A stretch of 64,000 nt of DNA, taken from Proteobacteria bacterium UBA981. GTDB taxonomy: Bacteria; Pseudomonadota; Gammaproteobacteria; Ga0077536. Positions 18,343 to 28,071 of this stretch are shown here, piece after piece; the stretch's first letter is position 1; each line of letters opens with the position of its first letter. The notes below the pieces were generated by a model. The model did not search any database. It saw only the letters and a program-made list of their open reading frames with translations, and had not been told where the DNA came from. The stretch is taken from assembly GCA_002292285.1 (NCBI GenBank), contig DBBP01000023.1, forward strand, positions 62,001-126,000, in the 5' to 3' direction. Position numbers and translations under genes: made by a program.

Positions 18343-19610
18343 GCAATCTACTGCAGGCCATTCGTGGCATGAGCGACATTCTGCCAGCCGACACGGTCCG
18401 CTGGCGCCAGCTCGAGAAAGACATCATTGGCGTACTGTCGGCCTACGGGTATGACGAAATCCGCATGCCAATTGTAGAGGCGAGCTCGGTATTCCATCGT
18501 TCAATTGGCGACACCACCGACATCGTGCAAAAGGAGATGTACTCTTTTGACGATCGCAACGGCGATAGTCTGACGTTACGCCCGGAAGGAACCGCAGGGT
18601 GTGTGCGGGCGGTGTTGCAGCATCGATTGCTCCATCAATTGCCACAACGTCTTTGGTATATGGGTCCGATGTTTCGTCACGAGCGACCGCAACGGGGTCG
18701 CCAACGGCAGTTCCACCAAATCGGGGTTGAGGTATTCGGTGCTGAAGGTCCCGATATCGACGCTGAGCTGATCCTGATGACAGCCCGAATGTGGCAGGCG
18801 CTGGGCTTACGCAATTTGCGCTTGGAAGTGAACTCTCTCGGAACGGCCGCAGCGCGTGCTAATTATCGCGCCGTCCTCAGCGATTATTTCCGCGCGCATG
18901 AGGAAGATCTGGACGCAGATAGTCAAAGCAGACTGACGCGCAATCCACTCCGAATCCTTGATAGCAAGAATCCGGAAATGGCGGCACTCATCGCTGCTGC
19001 GCCGAGCCTTAGCGATCACCTCGACACCGAGTCGCGCGAGCACTTTGACGCCTTACTGGAAATACTTAGCGATAGCGGTATCGATGCGGTCGTCAATCCT
19101 CGCCTGGTGCGTGGACTCGATTACTATTCGCGCACTGTTTTCGAATGGATCACGACGGAGCTTGGCGCACAGGGTACTGTATGCGCAGGTGGCCGCTACG
19201 ACGGATTGGTCGAACTAATGGGCGGAAAACCTGTCACCGGCGTTGGCTTTGCGATGGGACTGGAACGCTTGCTCGAACTCCGTAGTGCACAAGGAGTGGA
19301 AGCCGCGCCTCCGGCCCCCGAATGTTATTTGCTCGCGACCTCCGACAGTCTCAATCGGCATGTGATTGTTCTCGGGGAAACCCTTCGGCAGCAGTTTCCG
19401 GACTGGAGCATCGTTAGTCATATCGGCGGCGGGAGTCTCAAATCGCGTCTTAAAAAGGCCGATCGCAGCGGCGCGGCCCTTGCACTGATCGTTGGAGAAG
19501 ATGAGTACGCGAACCAATCCGCGACCGTTAAATCGCTACGAAACGACACTGCGCAGGTAACCTGTTCGCTAACCGAACTCAACGCTACCCTGGAACGCTT
19601 GCTCGACTGA
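18339..19610 (+). CDS. hisS: Histidyl-tRNA synthetase
   Basis: Class II synthetase that charges tRNA-His. The 423-residue protein has the HisRS motifs: RGMSDILPAD near the start, motif 2 (GPMFRHERPQRGRQRQFHQI), the histidine-binding LVRGLDYYSRTVFEW, and the motif 3 region GGRYDGLVELMGG. A C-terminal anticodon-binding domain follows. It starts at GTG 18339, overlapping rodZ. Confidence 0.97.
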   Translation: MSNLLQAIRGMSDILPADTVRWRQLEKDIIGVLSAYGYDEIRMPIVEASSVFHRSIGDTTDIVQKEMYSFDDRNGDSLTLRPEGTAGCVRAVLQHRLLHQLPQRLWYMGPMFRHERPQRGRQRQFHQIGVEVFGAEGPDIDAELILMTARMWQALGLRNLRLEVNSLGTAAARANYRAVLSDYFRAHEEDLDADSQSRLTRNPLRILDSKNPEMAALIAAAPSLSDHLDTESREHFDALLEILSDSGIDAVVNPRLVRGLDYYSRTVFEWITTELGAQGTVCAGGRYDGLVELMGGKPVTGVGFAMGLERLLELRSAQGVEAAPPAPECYLLATSDSLNRHVIVLGETLRQQFPDWSIVSHIGGGSLKSRLKKADRSGAALALIVGEDEYANQSATVKSLRNDTAQVTCSLTELNATLERLLD

Positions 19611-19650
19611 CTAATCCTATCTTCATCGGGATGCAGAAAGCCAAAACCGC

Positions 19651-19656
19651 TATAAT
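19651..19656 (+). promoter_or_regulatory. Possible -10 element before yfgM
   Basis: A perfect TATAAT lies in the 97-base space between hisS and yfgM, 51 bases before the yfgM start. I see no good -35 hexamer at 16-18 bases upstream, so this is weak support for an internal promoter. Confidence 0.3.
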
Positions 19657-19707
19657 TGCGCGCTTTTCCCCAACCAGCCGTCGCTAACGCCAGCGGAGAA
19701 CGAAACA

Positions 19708-20352
19708 GTGGAACACCTTTCCTCAGAACAGGAACAAATCGACCAGCTCAAGCGCTGGTGGAAGGAAAACGGCAAGTCTTTGGTGTTAGGCCTGGTGCTT
19801 GGTATTGGCGGCCTTGCGGGGTATCGCTACTGGGATGCCAGTGAAACTGCCAAAGCGCAAAGCGCCTCGCAGAATTACGAGCTGTTCCTGCAACTGGCGA
19901 CGGAACAACAAACTGACGACGCGAGGACCACCGGCACAGCTATCATCGAAAATTATGCAGGCAGTACTTACGCGCGCCTCAGCGCGCTGTTGCTCGCCAA
20001 AATAGAAGTCGAGAGCGGCAACGTTGATGCTGCCAAGGCTTTGCTGGAAACGCTCGTCACGAGCAAGGATGATTCGGAGATCGACGTAATTGCACGTACG
20101 CGACTCGCGCGTATTGCACTGTCTGCAGGCGACACAGCTGCCGCCAACACATGGCTATCGCAAATCCCAACCAACGATGACAATACACGGTTCGCTGAAT
20201 TGCGTGCCGACGTGATGTCCGCTGAGGGCGACAAAAATGGCGCGCGCACAATGTATTTGCAAGCGCTCGCGCAGGCTCAATCATTGGGATTGGAACGGGG
20301 GGCAATACAACTAAAACTCGATAATCTTGGTCAGTCCTCCGCGAGCGATTGA
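19708..20352 (+). CDS. yfgM: YfgM family SecYEG-associated protein
   Basis: Single-pass inner-membrane protein of the periplasmic chaperone network at the Sec translocon. The 214 residues include a short cytosolic N-terminus (EQEQIDQLKRWWKENGKSL), one transmembrane helix (about 24-42), and a periplasmic TPR-like domain. It starts at GTG 19708 with a GGAG ribosome site. The order hisS-yfgM-bamB-der is strongly conserved. Confidence 0.93.
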   Translation: MEHLSSEQEQIDQLKRWWKENGKSLVLGLVLGIGGLAGYRYWDASETAKAQSASQNYELFLQLATEQQTDDARTTGTAIIENYAGSTYARLSALLLAKIEVESGNVDAAKALLETLVTSKDDSEIDVIARTRLARIALSAGDTAAANTWLSQIPTNDDNTRFAELRADVMSAEGDKNGARTMYLQALAQAQSLGLERGAIQLKLDNLGQSSASD

Positions 20353-20354
20353 GT

Positions 20355-21551
20355 ATGACCAGAAAGAACATTCTTGGTTTATCCGGGTTGCTTATCGCAC
20401 TGACTCTCGCCGGTTGCCAGTCGGTGTCGAATTTCGGCAATTCAGTCGGCAACTTCATCAAAAACGAGGACAGCAACGCCGTTGAGCCTTCAGCGTTGGA
20501 CGAAGATTTCCTCGCCACCCTTGTCGTCAACGAAGTCTGGTCGAAACGCATCGGTAAGGGCGCCGAAGAGCTCTACCTAAAACAGACGCCTGCGGTCATT
20601 GGTGATTACCTGTTCGTCGCTGATCGCTACGGACGCCTCGCAGCAACCGACGTCGGAAGCGGTGCAATCACGTGGGAAATACAAGACAAGAACGTTCAAT
20701 ACACCAGTGGGCCAGGCGGCGGAGACGGTATGGTTCTGATCGGAACTGGCGACGCTCGCGTCATTGCTCGGGAGGCCGCCACCGGCAAACTTCGTTGGGT
20801 CGCTAAGGTCTCCAGTGAAGTTCTGGCGCCACCACGGGCTAGTGACGGCGTGACCGTTGTGCGCACCGGAGACGGCAATATCTACGGACTTAAATCAGAG
20901 ACCGGTGTAGAGATTTGGAATTACGACCGTACCGTGCCCTCTCTCACCTTACGCGGCAACGCTGCACCGGTCATCGACGACGATCTCATTGTCGCTGGGT
21001 TCGATAACGGCCGACTGGTCGGACTGGATTTGAAAACCGGCGTACCGCGCTGGGACAGTCCGCTGGCAATCGCACGTGGCCGCTCGGATCTCGAGCGTAT
21101 GGTCGATGTCGATGCAGAACCGGTGGTCATTGGGGCAACCGCTTTCGTGGCAAGTTTTCAGGGTGGTGTCGCAGCGATGTCAATTATCGACGGACAGATC
21201 GAATGGACTCGCGAGATTTCCTCGTATGCATCGTTAGCCGTCGGGGCCGAGCACGTTTTTGTGACTGACGATCAAGGCACGATATGGTCGCTCGACCGGG
21301 AGTCGGGTGCCTCAGCCTGGAAACAAGAGGGGCTCAAACACCGCTTCTCGACGGCCCCGATTTTTCACGACGGATATATCGTGATTGGGGATTTCGAAGG
21401 TTACGTGCACTGGTTGGATGCCACCACTGGCGAAATCGTTTTTCGCGAAAAAATCGACAAGCAACGAATCATCTCGCCTTCTATCAGCGCCGGGGATTTG
21501 GTCCTCACCTATACGGCGGGCGGCCGTCTGGTCGCGATGCGAGCCCAATAA
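20355..21551 (+). CDS. bamB: Outer membrane assembly lipoprotein BamB
   Basis: Beta-propeller lipoprotein of the BAM complex, which inserts outer-membrane proteins. The 398-residue protein has a lipobox LTLAGC near residue 20. PQQ-type repeats follow, recognisable by AATDVGSGAITWEIQD, ARE-AATGKLRW and LDATTGEIVFREK. ATG at 20355 is preferred over an in-frame TTG at 20349. It sits between yfgM and der as usual. Confidence 0.95.
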   Translation: MTRKNILGLSGLLIALTLAGCQSVSNFGNSVGNFIKNEDSNAVEPSALDEDFLATLVVNEVWSKRIGKGAEELYLKQTPAVIGDYLFVADRYGRLAATDVGSGAITWEIQDKNVQYTSGPGGGDGMVLIGTGDARVIAREAATGKLRWVAKVSSEVLAPPRASDGVTVVRTGDGNIYGLKSETGVEIWNYDRTVPSLTLRGNAAPVIDDDLIVAGFDNGRLVGLDLKTGVPRWDSPLAIARGRSDLERMVDVDAEPVVIGATAFVASFQGGVAAMSIIDGQIEWTREISSYASLAVGAEHVFVTDDQGTIWSLDRESGASAWKQEGLKHRFSTAPIFHDGYIVIGDFEGYVHWLDATTGEIVFREKIDKQRIISPSISAGDLVLTYTAGGRLVAMRAQ

Positions 21552-21602
21552 GCCGTTGAACGGCTTGCCCAAACAAATCGCGATTAGCGGCTGATTGCAG
21601 CG

Positions 21603-23021
21603 ATGGGGCAGCCAGCCGAACCCGATCTGCGCCCGACAATCGCGATTATCGGCCGTCCCAATGTCGGTAAATCGACGCTGTTCAATCGCATAACCCGATC
21701 ACGCAGCGCTCTCGTCGCAGATGTGCCCGGACTCACCCGCGACCCTAAAGTTGGCATTGGACGATTGGGGGATGCCGGTTATATCGTCGTTGACACCGGT
21801 GGCATTGACGGCAGTGCAGAAAACGAACTGAGTGACCAGGTTGCACATCAGGCCCTGACCGTCGCGCGCGAATGCGACACGATCATTCTGGTCGTCGATG
21901 GCCGTGCAGGAATCAGCGCGGCGGACGAAACGATTGCAGAGGATCTGCGTCGCCACGGGACACCAACTTTCATTGCGGTAAATAAAACGGAAGGTCTCGA
22001 CAGCGACATCGCCAAAGCGGAGTTCAGCCGCATAGCCGTCGGTCCTATCCATGCCGTCTCTGCTTCTCACGGCGAGGGCGTTATCGACCTTATCGAGACC
22101 ATCACAGCCGGGTGGTCGGCAGCGTCGAGTTATGACATCGCCGTCGATGATGATCGCATTCGAATCGCTGTGGTGGGCCGTCCAAACGTCGGTAAATCGA
22201 CCCTGGTTAATCGCATTCTTGGCCACGATCGCATGATCACCTGTGACCTGCCAGGCACGACTCGGGACAGTATTGATACCGATTTTGAACGACGTGGTCG
22301 CAACTACACCATCATAGACACCGCCGGTTTGCGCAAGAAAAGCCGCGCCCGTGGTATCGCCGAGAAATTCAGCGCAGTGCAAACCTTGCAAGCGCTTGAC
22401 CGCGCCCACGTCGCGCTTTTGGTTATTGATGCCTGCGATTCGATTACCGAGCAAGATTTAACTTTGCTCGGACTCGTACTCGAAAGCGGCCGGGCGTTAC
22501 TAATATTGGTCAACAAATGGGACGGGTTGGAATCGGATACCCGCCTACGCATAAAAGATGAGCTTGACCGGCGTCTACGCTTTGCGACTTTCGCGGAAGT
22601 TCGGTTCATTTCCGCACTTCATGGTACCGGTGTTGGCGAACTGTTCACTGGCATTGATGCTGCGTGGCACTCGGCGACGAGCGCCCACAAAACCAACAAT
22701 CTCACGAATCTGCTGGAAGCTGCGCTGAGTGCGCATCCGCCACCACTGGTACGTGGTCGTCGTATCAAAATGCGCTTCGCGCATCTGGGCGGGCGTAATC
22801 CGCCCACTATAGTCATCCACGGAAATCAGGTGGACGCTGTCCCAAAGACTTATCAACGCTATCTTGAGAATTACTTCCGAGAGAAGCTTGATTTGGTTGG
22901 GACGCCTATCCAAATCGAATTCAAACAGGGGGATAACCCCTATGCCGGGCGGCGTAATACGCTCAATAAGCGCCAAATTGACAAGCGTCGCCGGTTGATG
23001 CGGCACGTTAAAAAGAAATAG
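21603..23021 (+). CDS. der: Ribosome-assembly GTPase Der (EngA)
   Basis: Double-GTPase required for 50S ribosomal subunit maturation. The 472-residue protein has two GTP-binding domains, each with GRPNVGKST (about residues 14 and 195) and matching DxxG and NKxD motifs (VNKTEG, VNKWDG). A C-terminal KH-like domain ends in a basic tail (RRRLMRHVKKK). It converges on the metallo-hydrolase gene with a 7-base gap and no visible terminator. Confidence 0.98.
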   Translation: MGQPAEPDLRPTIAIIGRPNVGKSTLFNRITRSRSALVADVPGLTRDPKVGIGRLGDAGYIVVDTGGIDGSAENELSDQVAHQALTVARECDTIILVVDGRAGISAADETIAEDLRRHGTPTFIAVNKTEGLDSDIAKAEFSRIAVGPIHAVSASHGEGVIDLIETITAGWSAASSYDIAVDDDRIRIAVVGRPNVGKSTLVNRILGHDRMITCDLPGTTRDSIDTDFERRGRNYTIIDTAGLRKKSRARGIAEKFSAVQTLQALDRAHVALLVIDACDSITEQDLTLLGLVLESGRALLILVNKWDGLESDTRLRIKDELDRRLRFATFAEVRFISALHGTGVGELFTGIDAAWHSATSAHKTNNLTNLLEAALSAHPPPLVRGRRIKMRFAHLGGRNPPTIVIHGNQVDAVPKTYQRYLENYFREKLDLVGTPIQIEFKQGDNPYAGRRNTLNKRQIDKRRRLMRHVKKK

Positions 23022-23028
23022 CCGCGTA

Positions 23029-23793
23029 CTAGTCCAGTTCGAACCATGGTGAAGCACAACCCTGGGTCGCGATATATCTTTCCAGGCGGTTTGGCAACAC
23101 TGAATCGAGAAGCGCTTCAACACGTTCGGGAGAATTGGTCTTTTCGCTAAGATGCGCAGCAACGACGCAGCGCATTGAAGGTGAATCGATTTGCTTCAGT
23201 AGAGCGACGGCCTGGGGATTACTCAGGTGCCCATACTCTCCGCCTATTCGAAGTTTTAGCGTGCGCGGGTAAACGCTATCGGCCAGCATCCGAACATCGT
23301 GATTGAACTCAAGCATCAATCCGTCGAGGTCAGCGTACTCGCGCGCAAGGTGCGCGGTGGGCTGGCCGAGATCGGTGAGTAAACCGAGGCGCTTACCGCC
23401 GCCGGTAATGACAAACTGACACGGTTCGCGGGCGTCGTGGGGAACAATGACCGGAGCAACCTGAAACGCGCCGATGTTGAGGCGCTGGCCGGGAGCGAAT
23501 GTTACGAGTTGGGGCATACCATCGAGCCGCGTACTTGCAGCGGCCCGAGTGCCAACAGTCGAGTAGACTGGAGCACCGCAACGGCGTGCAAGGGCTGCTG
23601 CGCCAGCGACGTGATCATCGTGTTCATGGGTGAGCAGAATCGCGTCGAGATCAGCGATTTCAATGCCGAGTGTCGCGGCGCGTTGTTCAACCTGCCGAAC
23701 ACTCAGACCGCAATCGATCAGAATGACCGTCGCGTCGTGTTGTACGAGCGTCGCGTTCCCGGCGCTACCGCTAGCGAGCGTCGCGAAACGCAT
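23029..23793 (-). CDS. MBL-fold metallo-hydrolase (YycJ/WalJ-like)
   Basis: Metallo-beta-lactamase-fold protein of 254 residues. It begins MRFATLASGSAGNATLV and carries the metal-binding motif LLTHEHDDHVAGA. Further ligands are in VPHDAREP, LLTDLGQP and the LEFNHD segment. The family includes YycJ, a suggested 5'-3' exonuclease-like enzyme acting in DNA handling, but the substrate here is unknown. It is the third gene of dapA-bamC-MBL, an order also found in Pseudomonas, where purC follows. Here der follows in the opposite direction and purC is absent. Confidence 0.88.
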   Translation of the reverse strand: MRFATLASGSAGNATLVQHDATVILIDCGLSVRQVEQRAATLGIEIADLDAILLTHEHDDHVAGAAALARRCGAPVYSTVGTRAAASTRLDGMPQLVTFAPGQRLNIGAFQVAPVIVPHDAREPCQFVITGGGKRLGLLTDLGQPTAHLAREYADLDGLMLEFNHDVRMLADSVYPRTLKLRIGGEYGHLSNPQAVALLKQIDSPSMRCVVAAHLSEKTNSPERVEALLDSVLPNRLERYIATQGCASPWFELD

Positions 23794-23817
23794 CAGCGAT
23801 GGATTCCGCCGACGCGC

Positions 23818-24975
23818 CTAAATCCTGCTGCTGTTCAGCGCATCGTGGAGCTTGTTGAGCAAAGACCCCGCCTGGTCGCCGGTTTCCCAGCGGCCGTTTT
23901 TGTCCAGTACCACGACCTCAGTCTTCTCCCCGACGCCGGTCAGGCTGACCTGTAACTCGGCGGATTTACCGCGGTCCCAGAACTTCAATTTATTCCATAC
24001 ACCATCGTCGCCGTCGGCGCCGTCGCTCATTGCTGCCACCGCGACGACATAAACGCCGCGACCTTTATCCGAGTCCTTAACGTCAACGCCAGCTTGCTCA
24101 AGGGCTTTGCCTGTCGTTTTCCAGGCGACCGGAAACTCGTCGGCGACAGTCAGGTAAAACTTGCCACCACCGACGCTCACGAGTTCGGCATGGCGAGGCG
24201 CGCCAGTTTCTGCTGCGCTTGTACCGACGACGTCCCTTGCGGCGGCGGGTGCACGGGTTTGGTCTTCGGAATCTTGCTCACTCGTCGCCGACGTCTCCGC
24301 GACCAGGCTCGATTCGACCTCTGATTGTACCGGCTCTCCGCCCTGGCCAATTTCTGCCTGTAGTGCCTCGACCATGCTCAGCTCAAACTCGGCATTGCGG
24401 GGCCGACGCTGCCACGCCAGATCTTCCCCGTCCGGAAGCAACTCCTGTCCTTCATGGGAAACGTACAGAATTGTGGTCCCGGTCTCGCCGCCGTCTTCAG
24501 CAAAGATCTTGAACTTATTCCTGGCCAGTTGGGTATCGTCTTCAACCCACGCCGTTTCTATGATGCCGAGTTCGACATCGTTCAAATCAAGCGCGTAGCC
24601 TTGCGCTTCGAAGAACGCAGCGAGTTTTGGCCACACCTGAATCGGCGCACCCTCAACAGCAAGTACGTGTTCATTCTCGAGTACCCGAATCGCTGAAGAT
24701 TCGGACTTTTCCAGATCAGTGGTCAACTGCCGATTGGCCCGGCGTTCCTGAAACGTCGAAAAACGCGCAGCTTCGCCGCCTTCAGGAATTGCCATGCGGT
24801 CACGGATAGCCTCGGTACTTAGATCCGGGGGCACCTCGAGGTCCGGCAATGTTTGCGCCTTGGCGTAAGACTTACGGTTATCCGGGATGACTTCATCCAG
24901 TTTGGGAATAATCTTCGAACAACCGGCTGTACCGGCCGCGATGATTAACACGCCTATGAGGGCGGCTTTAGACAT
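23818..24975 (-). CDS. bamC: Outer membrane assembly lipoprotein BamC
   Basis: Lipoprotein of the BAM complex. The 385-residue product has a lipobox (IAAGTAGC, Cys near 19) and then the extended, unstructured N-terminal segment typical of BamC (SYAKAQTLPDLEVPPDLS) that packs on BamD. Two helix-grip domains follow, separated by an acidic, low-complexity linker around residues 215-260. A strong AGGAGG ribosome site precedes the ATG. It lies downstream of dapA, as in most gammaproteobacteria. Confidence 0.92.
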   Translation of the reverse strand: MSKAALIGVLIIAAGTAGCSKIIPKLDEVIPDNRKSYAKAQTLPDLEVPPDLSTEAIRDRMAIPEGGEAARFSTFQERRANRQLTTDLEKSESSAIRVLENEHVLAVEGAPIQVWPKLAAFFEAQGYALDLNDVELGIIETAWVEDDTQLARNKFKIFAEDGGETGTTILYVSHEGQELLPDGEDLAWQRRPRNAEFELSMVEALQAEIGQGGEPVQSEVESSLVAETSATSEQDSEDQTRAPAAARDVVGTSAAETGAPRHAELVSVGGGKFYLTVADEFPVAWKTTGKALEQAGVDVKDSDKGRGVYVVAVAAMSDGADGDDGVWNKLKFWDRGKSAELQVSLTGVGEKTEVVVLDKNGRWETGDQAGSLLNKLHDALNSSRI

Positions 24976-25027
24976 TGAATCGAATCCTCCTGCGCATCGT
25001 TAAGGATGCGCGAAACCGTGCCGGCAT

Positions 25028-25918
25028 TCAGACACCGGCATGGTGCATTGCGGCGCGGACCGCAGGTTGATAATTGGATGACAGCCAGGTCATCGGCAGG
25101 CGAATTCCGTTTTCAATCAATCCCAGTTGAGCAACTGCCCATTTGACCGGGATAGGGTTCGCTTCGAGAAACAAATCCTGGTGTAACGGTTGCAACTTTT
25201 CGTCGATGCTCCGCGCCATCGCTTCGTCACCATCCAGAGCAGCCTCGCACAGCGCGTGCATTGCTGCGGGGGCGACGTTGGTCGTTACCGAAATAACGCC
25301 ATGCCCGCCGGCCAACATGAATTCAAGGCACGTTGCGTCGTCGCCGCTTAGCAAAATGAATTCGTCTCCGCATCGGCGCTTCAATTCCGCTACTCGTTCG
25401 ACTTCACCGGTGGCTTCCTTAACGCCGATGATATTTTTCACCACCGCCAACCGTTCGATAGTTTCCGGCAACATGTCGCACGCGGTCCGTCCTGGCACGT
25501 TGTAGAGGATCTGCGGGATATCAACGGCGTCCGCGACTGCTTTATGGTGGAGATAAAGTCCCTCTTGAGTCGGCTTATTGTAGTACGGGGTCACGAGCAA
25601 GCACGCATCGGCACCCGCGTCGCGAGCCATGCCGGTAAGACGGATAGCCTCGTGAGTCGAATTGGCGCCGGTGCCTGCGATCACGGGTACTCGACCCGCA
25701 ACCTTTTCAACGATGAATTTGACCGCGCGAGCGTGTTCTTGTTCCGTCAGGGTTGCCGATTCCCCGGTCGTGCCCACCGCGACAATACCGTCAGTACCCT
25801 GCGCAATATGAAACTCAATCAGGCGCCCGAGAGCAGCCTCATCGATGGCAGTCTCGGCACCCACGCCGGCGTGCATGGGCGTCACAATTGCGACGATGCT
25901 GCCTCGAATGGACGTCAT
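25028..25918 (-). CDS. dapA: 4-hydroxy-tetrahydrodipicolinate synthase
   Basis: Condenses pyruvate with aspartate semialdehyde in lysine and diaminopimelate synthesis. The 296-residue TIM barrel has the substrate motif GTTGESATL. The catalytic tyrosine is in YYNKPTQEGLYLH and YNVPGRTACDM, and the Schiff-base lysine is in IIGVKEATGEVERV. It is upstream of bamC in the same operon and divergent from the gcvR-like gene, 166 bases away. Confidence 0.97.
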   Translation of the reverse strand: MTSIRGSIVAIVTPMHAGVGAETAIDEAALGRLIEFHIAQGTDGIVAVGTTGESATLTEQEHARAVKFIVEKVAGRVPVIAGTGANSTHEAIRLTGMARDAGADACLLVTPYYNKPTQEGLYLHHKAVADAVDIPQILYNVPGRTACDMLPETIERLAVVKNIIGVKEATGEVERVAELKRRCGDEFILLSGDDATCLEFMLAGGHGVISVTTNVAPAAMHALCEAALDGDEAMARSIDEKLQPLHQDLFLEANPIPVKWAVAQLGLIENGIRLPMTWLSSNYQPAVRAAMHHAGV

Positions 25919-26084
25919 ATGAATACCCCCGAAATCAGCCGAGCATGTTAGCTTTAGAACTTAGATACAACAAGGATTTAGGTCGATTTTGCAAGCGCGG
26001 CCGGACCTGCGAGGAGACACGCGCTATACTCGCAAGCAGCAAATTTGAGCAAGCAGACGTGCAATCAGGCGCTCTATTTTCGAC

Positions 26085-26612
26085 ATGAAAAACCTCGTTG
26101 CCGTATCAGCCATTGGCGCCAACCGTGATGGGCTCATCGAACCGCTGGTGAAAGCGTTCCGCGAATGCGGCTGCACCATAGCCGAGAGTCGTATGTCGGT
26201 GATGGGCGACCGCTTTACTCTGGTCGCGCTGCTATCCGGAACCTGGGATGCCATCGCTAAAATTGAGGCGGTTCTCCCGCGCCTCGGACAGGAGCTCGAC
26301 ATCACTTTCGTCGCGCAAAGAGCGACCGCTCGCGAACCGGCCCATGACCTGATGCCGTATGCAGTTGAGGTGATTGCCGTCGATCAGGTCGGTATCGTGC
26401 ACCAAATCACACAGTTTCTCGCTCGCCATGAAATCAATATTGAGGATATGTACTCCGGAAACTACACCGCCGCACACACCGGTACGCCGATGTTCTCTTT
26501 GCATATGACCATCAGCATCCCCACCGACATCTCCATCGCCGCGATGCGTAGCGAATTTATGGATTTCTGTGATCAGCTCAATCTGGACGCGATTATGGAG
26601 CCGGTTAAATAG
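26085..26612 (+). CDS. gcvR: GcvR-like ACT-domain regulator
   Basis: Protein of 175 residues with two ACT domains: the first from MKNLVAVSAIGANRDGLIEP, the second around AVEVIAVDQVGIVHQITQF. This is the architecture of GcvR, which in E. coli binds GcvA and represses the glycine-cleavage genes. Position divergent from dapA is conserved in relatives. No gcvA or gcvTHP is visible here, so the regulatory target is inferred only from the family. Confidence 0.8.
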   Translation: MKNLVAVSAIGANRDGLIEPLVKAFRECGCTIAESRMSVMGDRFTLVALLSGTWDAIAKIEAVLPRLGQELDITFVAQRATAREPAHDLMPYAVEVIAVDQVGIVHQITQFLARHEINIEDMYSGNYTAAHTGTPMFSLHMTISIPTDISIAAMRSEFMDFCDQLNLDAIMEPVK

Positions 26613-26648
26613 GCCCAATGCGCGCTCAACGCTCGCGCTAGCGCGATC

Positions 26649-28040
26649 ATGGCCGACTTGCGCACCTACGTTCTCGACACCAATGTCCTGATCCACGATC
26701 CGACAGCCCTGTTTCGATTTGCCGAACACGCCATCTTTGTGCCCATGGTGGTGCTCGAAGAGCTCGACTCTGTCAAAAACGGGGTATCCGAAATTGCGGC
26801 TAATGCTCGGCAAGCGAGTCGTTTCCTGGACACCATCATTGCCGACGCGGATGTCCGTACGATTGCAGCCGGCCTGCCACTCCCTGCCCATGCACCTGGC
26901 GGTGAAGCTGATCCGCCGTGCGGGCGACTGTTTTTGCAAACTGCGGCGTTAGTTACAGACAAAACTCTGGAAATCCTGGGTCATTCGGCTGACAACAGCA
27001 TTCTCGCCAGCGCGGTCGCGTTGGCCGCTGACGCGCCTGCAGACAGCGTCGTCGTCGTTTCCAAAGACATCAATTTGCGCATCAAGGCGCGCATTGTGGG
27101 TATCAGCGCGGAAGACTACTACAACGATAAAGTGCTCGACGATATTGATCTGCTCTATTCGGGACTCAGCTTGGTTGACAGCGATTTCCGGGACCATTGC
27201 ACGCCACTCCGGGATGCCCAGGACGCTCGATTTTGCGTGCCTGGGGATGAGCTTCCAGACGTCTCGCCGAATGAATGCCTGTACCTGGAGGGTACCGACA
27301 ACGAAGCTCAGGAGTTCATCGTGTGTGGGGAGCGGGACGGTGATTGGACGGTGCGGCCGGCACTGGATTTTCGGTCGTCGGGAACCGCTGTCTGGGGTAT
27401 CCACGCCCGCAACATGCAACAAAATTTCGCTTTAAACGTACTGATGGACCCAGACATCGAGTTCGTTTCTCTGGTCGGCGTTGCAGGCACCGGGAAAACG
27501 CTGCTGGCCCTCGCGGCGGGACTAACTCAGTGTCTGGACATGCGCCGCTATAAAGAAATCGTCGTCACCCGTGCGACCATTCCTGTCGGAGAAGATATCG
27601 GTTTTTTACCCGGCTCGGAAGAAGAAAAAATGACGCCCTGGATGGGCGCGCTGATGGATAACCTGGAAGTCTTGTCGGAACCGGAGGGCAGCGGAGAATG
27701 GGGCCGCGCGGCGACTACCGATTTGCTTCAGCAACGCATCAAGATCCGCTCACTTAATTTCATGCGTGGGCGCACATTCCTCAATCGCCTGGTGATTCTC
27801 GACGAAGCGCAAAATCTGACCGCCAAGCAAATGAAAACGCTGATCACCCGTGCCGGTCCGGGCTCCAAATTTATATGTTTGGGGAACATCGCACAGATTG
27901 ATACCCCTTATCTCAGCGAAACAACATCGGGGCTGACCTACGTCGTTGATCGATTTCGCAATTGGCCACACAGCGCACACATCACTCTGCAGCACGGCGA
28001 ACGCTCGCGGCTGGCCGATTTCGCGACCCAACACCTCTAG
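26649..28040 (+). CDS. PhoH family protein with PIN domain
   Basis: PhoH2-type protein of 463 residues. The N-terminal PIN ribonuclease domain (TYVLDTNVLIHDPTAL; acidic residues also in EELDSVKNG) spans about residues 1-150. The C-terminal PhoH ATPase has Walker A GVAGTGKTLLALAAG near residue 278 and Walker B VILDEAQN near 382. Such proteins act as RNA-unwinding ribonucleases in the studied cases. It is convergent with the permease gene, 31 bases apart. Confidence 0.93.
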   Translation: MADLRTYVLDTNVLIHDPTALFRFAEHAIFVPMVVLEELDSVKNGVSEIAANARQASRFLDTIIADADVRTIAAGLPLPAHAPGGEADPPCGRLFLQTAALVTDKTLEILGHSADNSILASAVALAADAPADSVVVVSKDINLRIKARIVGISAEDYYNDKVLDDIDLLYSGLSLVDSDFRDHCTPLRDAQDARFCVPGDELPDVSPNECLYLEGTDNEAQEFIVCGERDGDWTVRPALDFRSSGTAVWGIHARNMQQNFALNVLMDPDIEFVSLVGVAGTGKTLLALAAGLTQCLDMRRYKEIVVTRATIPVGEDIGFLPGSEEEKMTPWMGALMDNLEVLSEPEGSGEWGRAATTDLLQQRIKIRSLNFMRGRTFLNRLVILDEAQNLTAKQMKTLITRAGPGSKFICLGNIAQIDTPYLSETTSGLTYVVDRFRNWPHSAHITLQHGERSRLADFATQHL

Positions 28041-28071
28041 TCCCAAGCGTGCTGAATCGATCGACGCCCGG

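Noticed and set aside
21699..22454. 251-codon open frame antisense to der
   Set aside because: It lies wholly opposite a well-supported GTPase gene. Long antisense frames are expected from codon bias in moderately GC-rich genomes. No family motif is visible.
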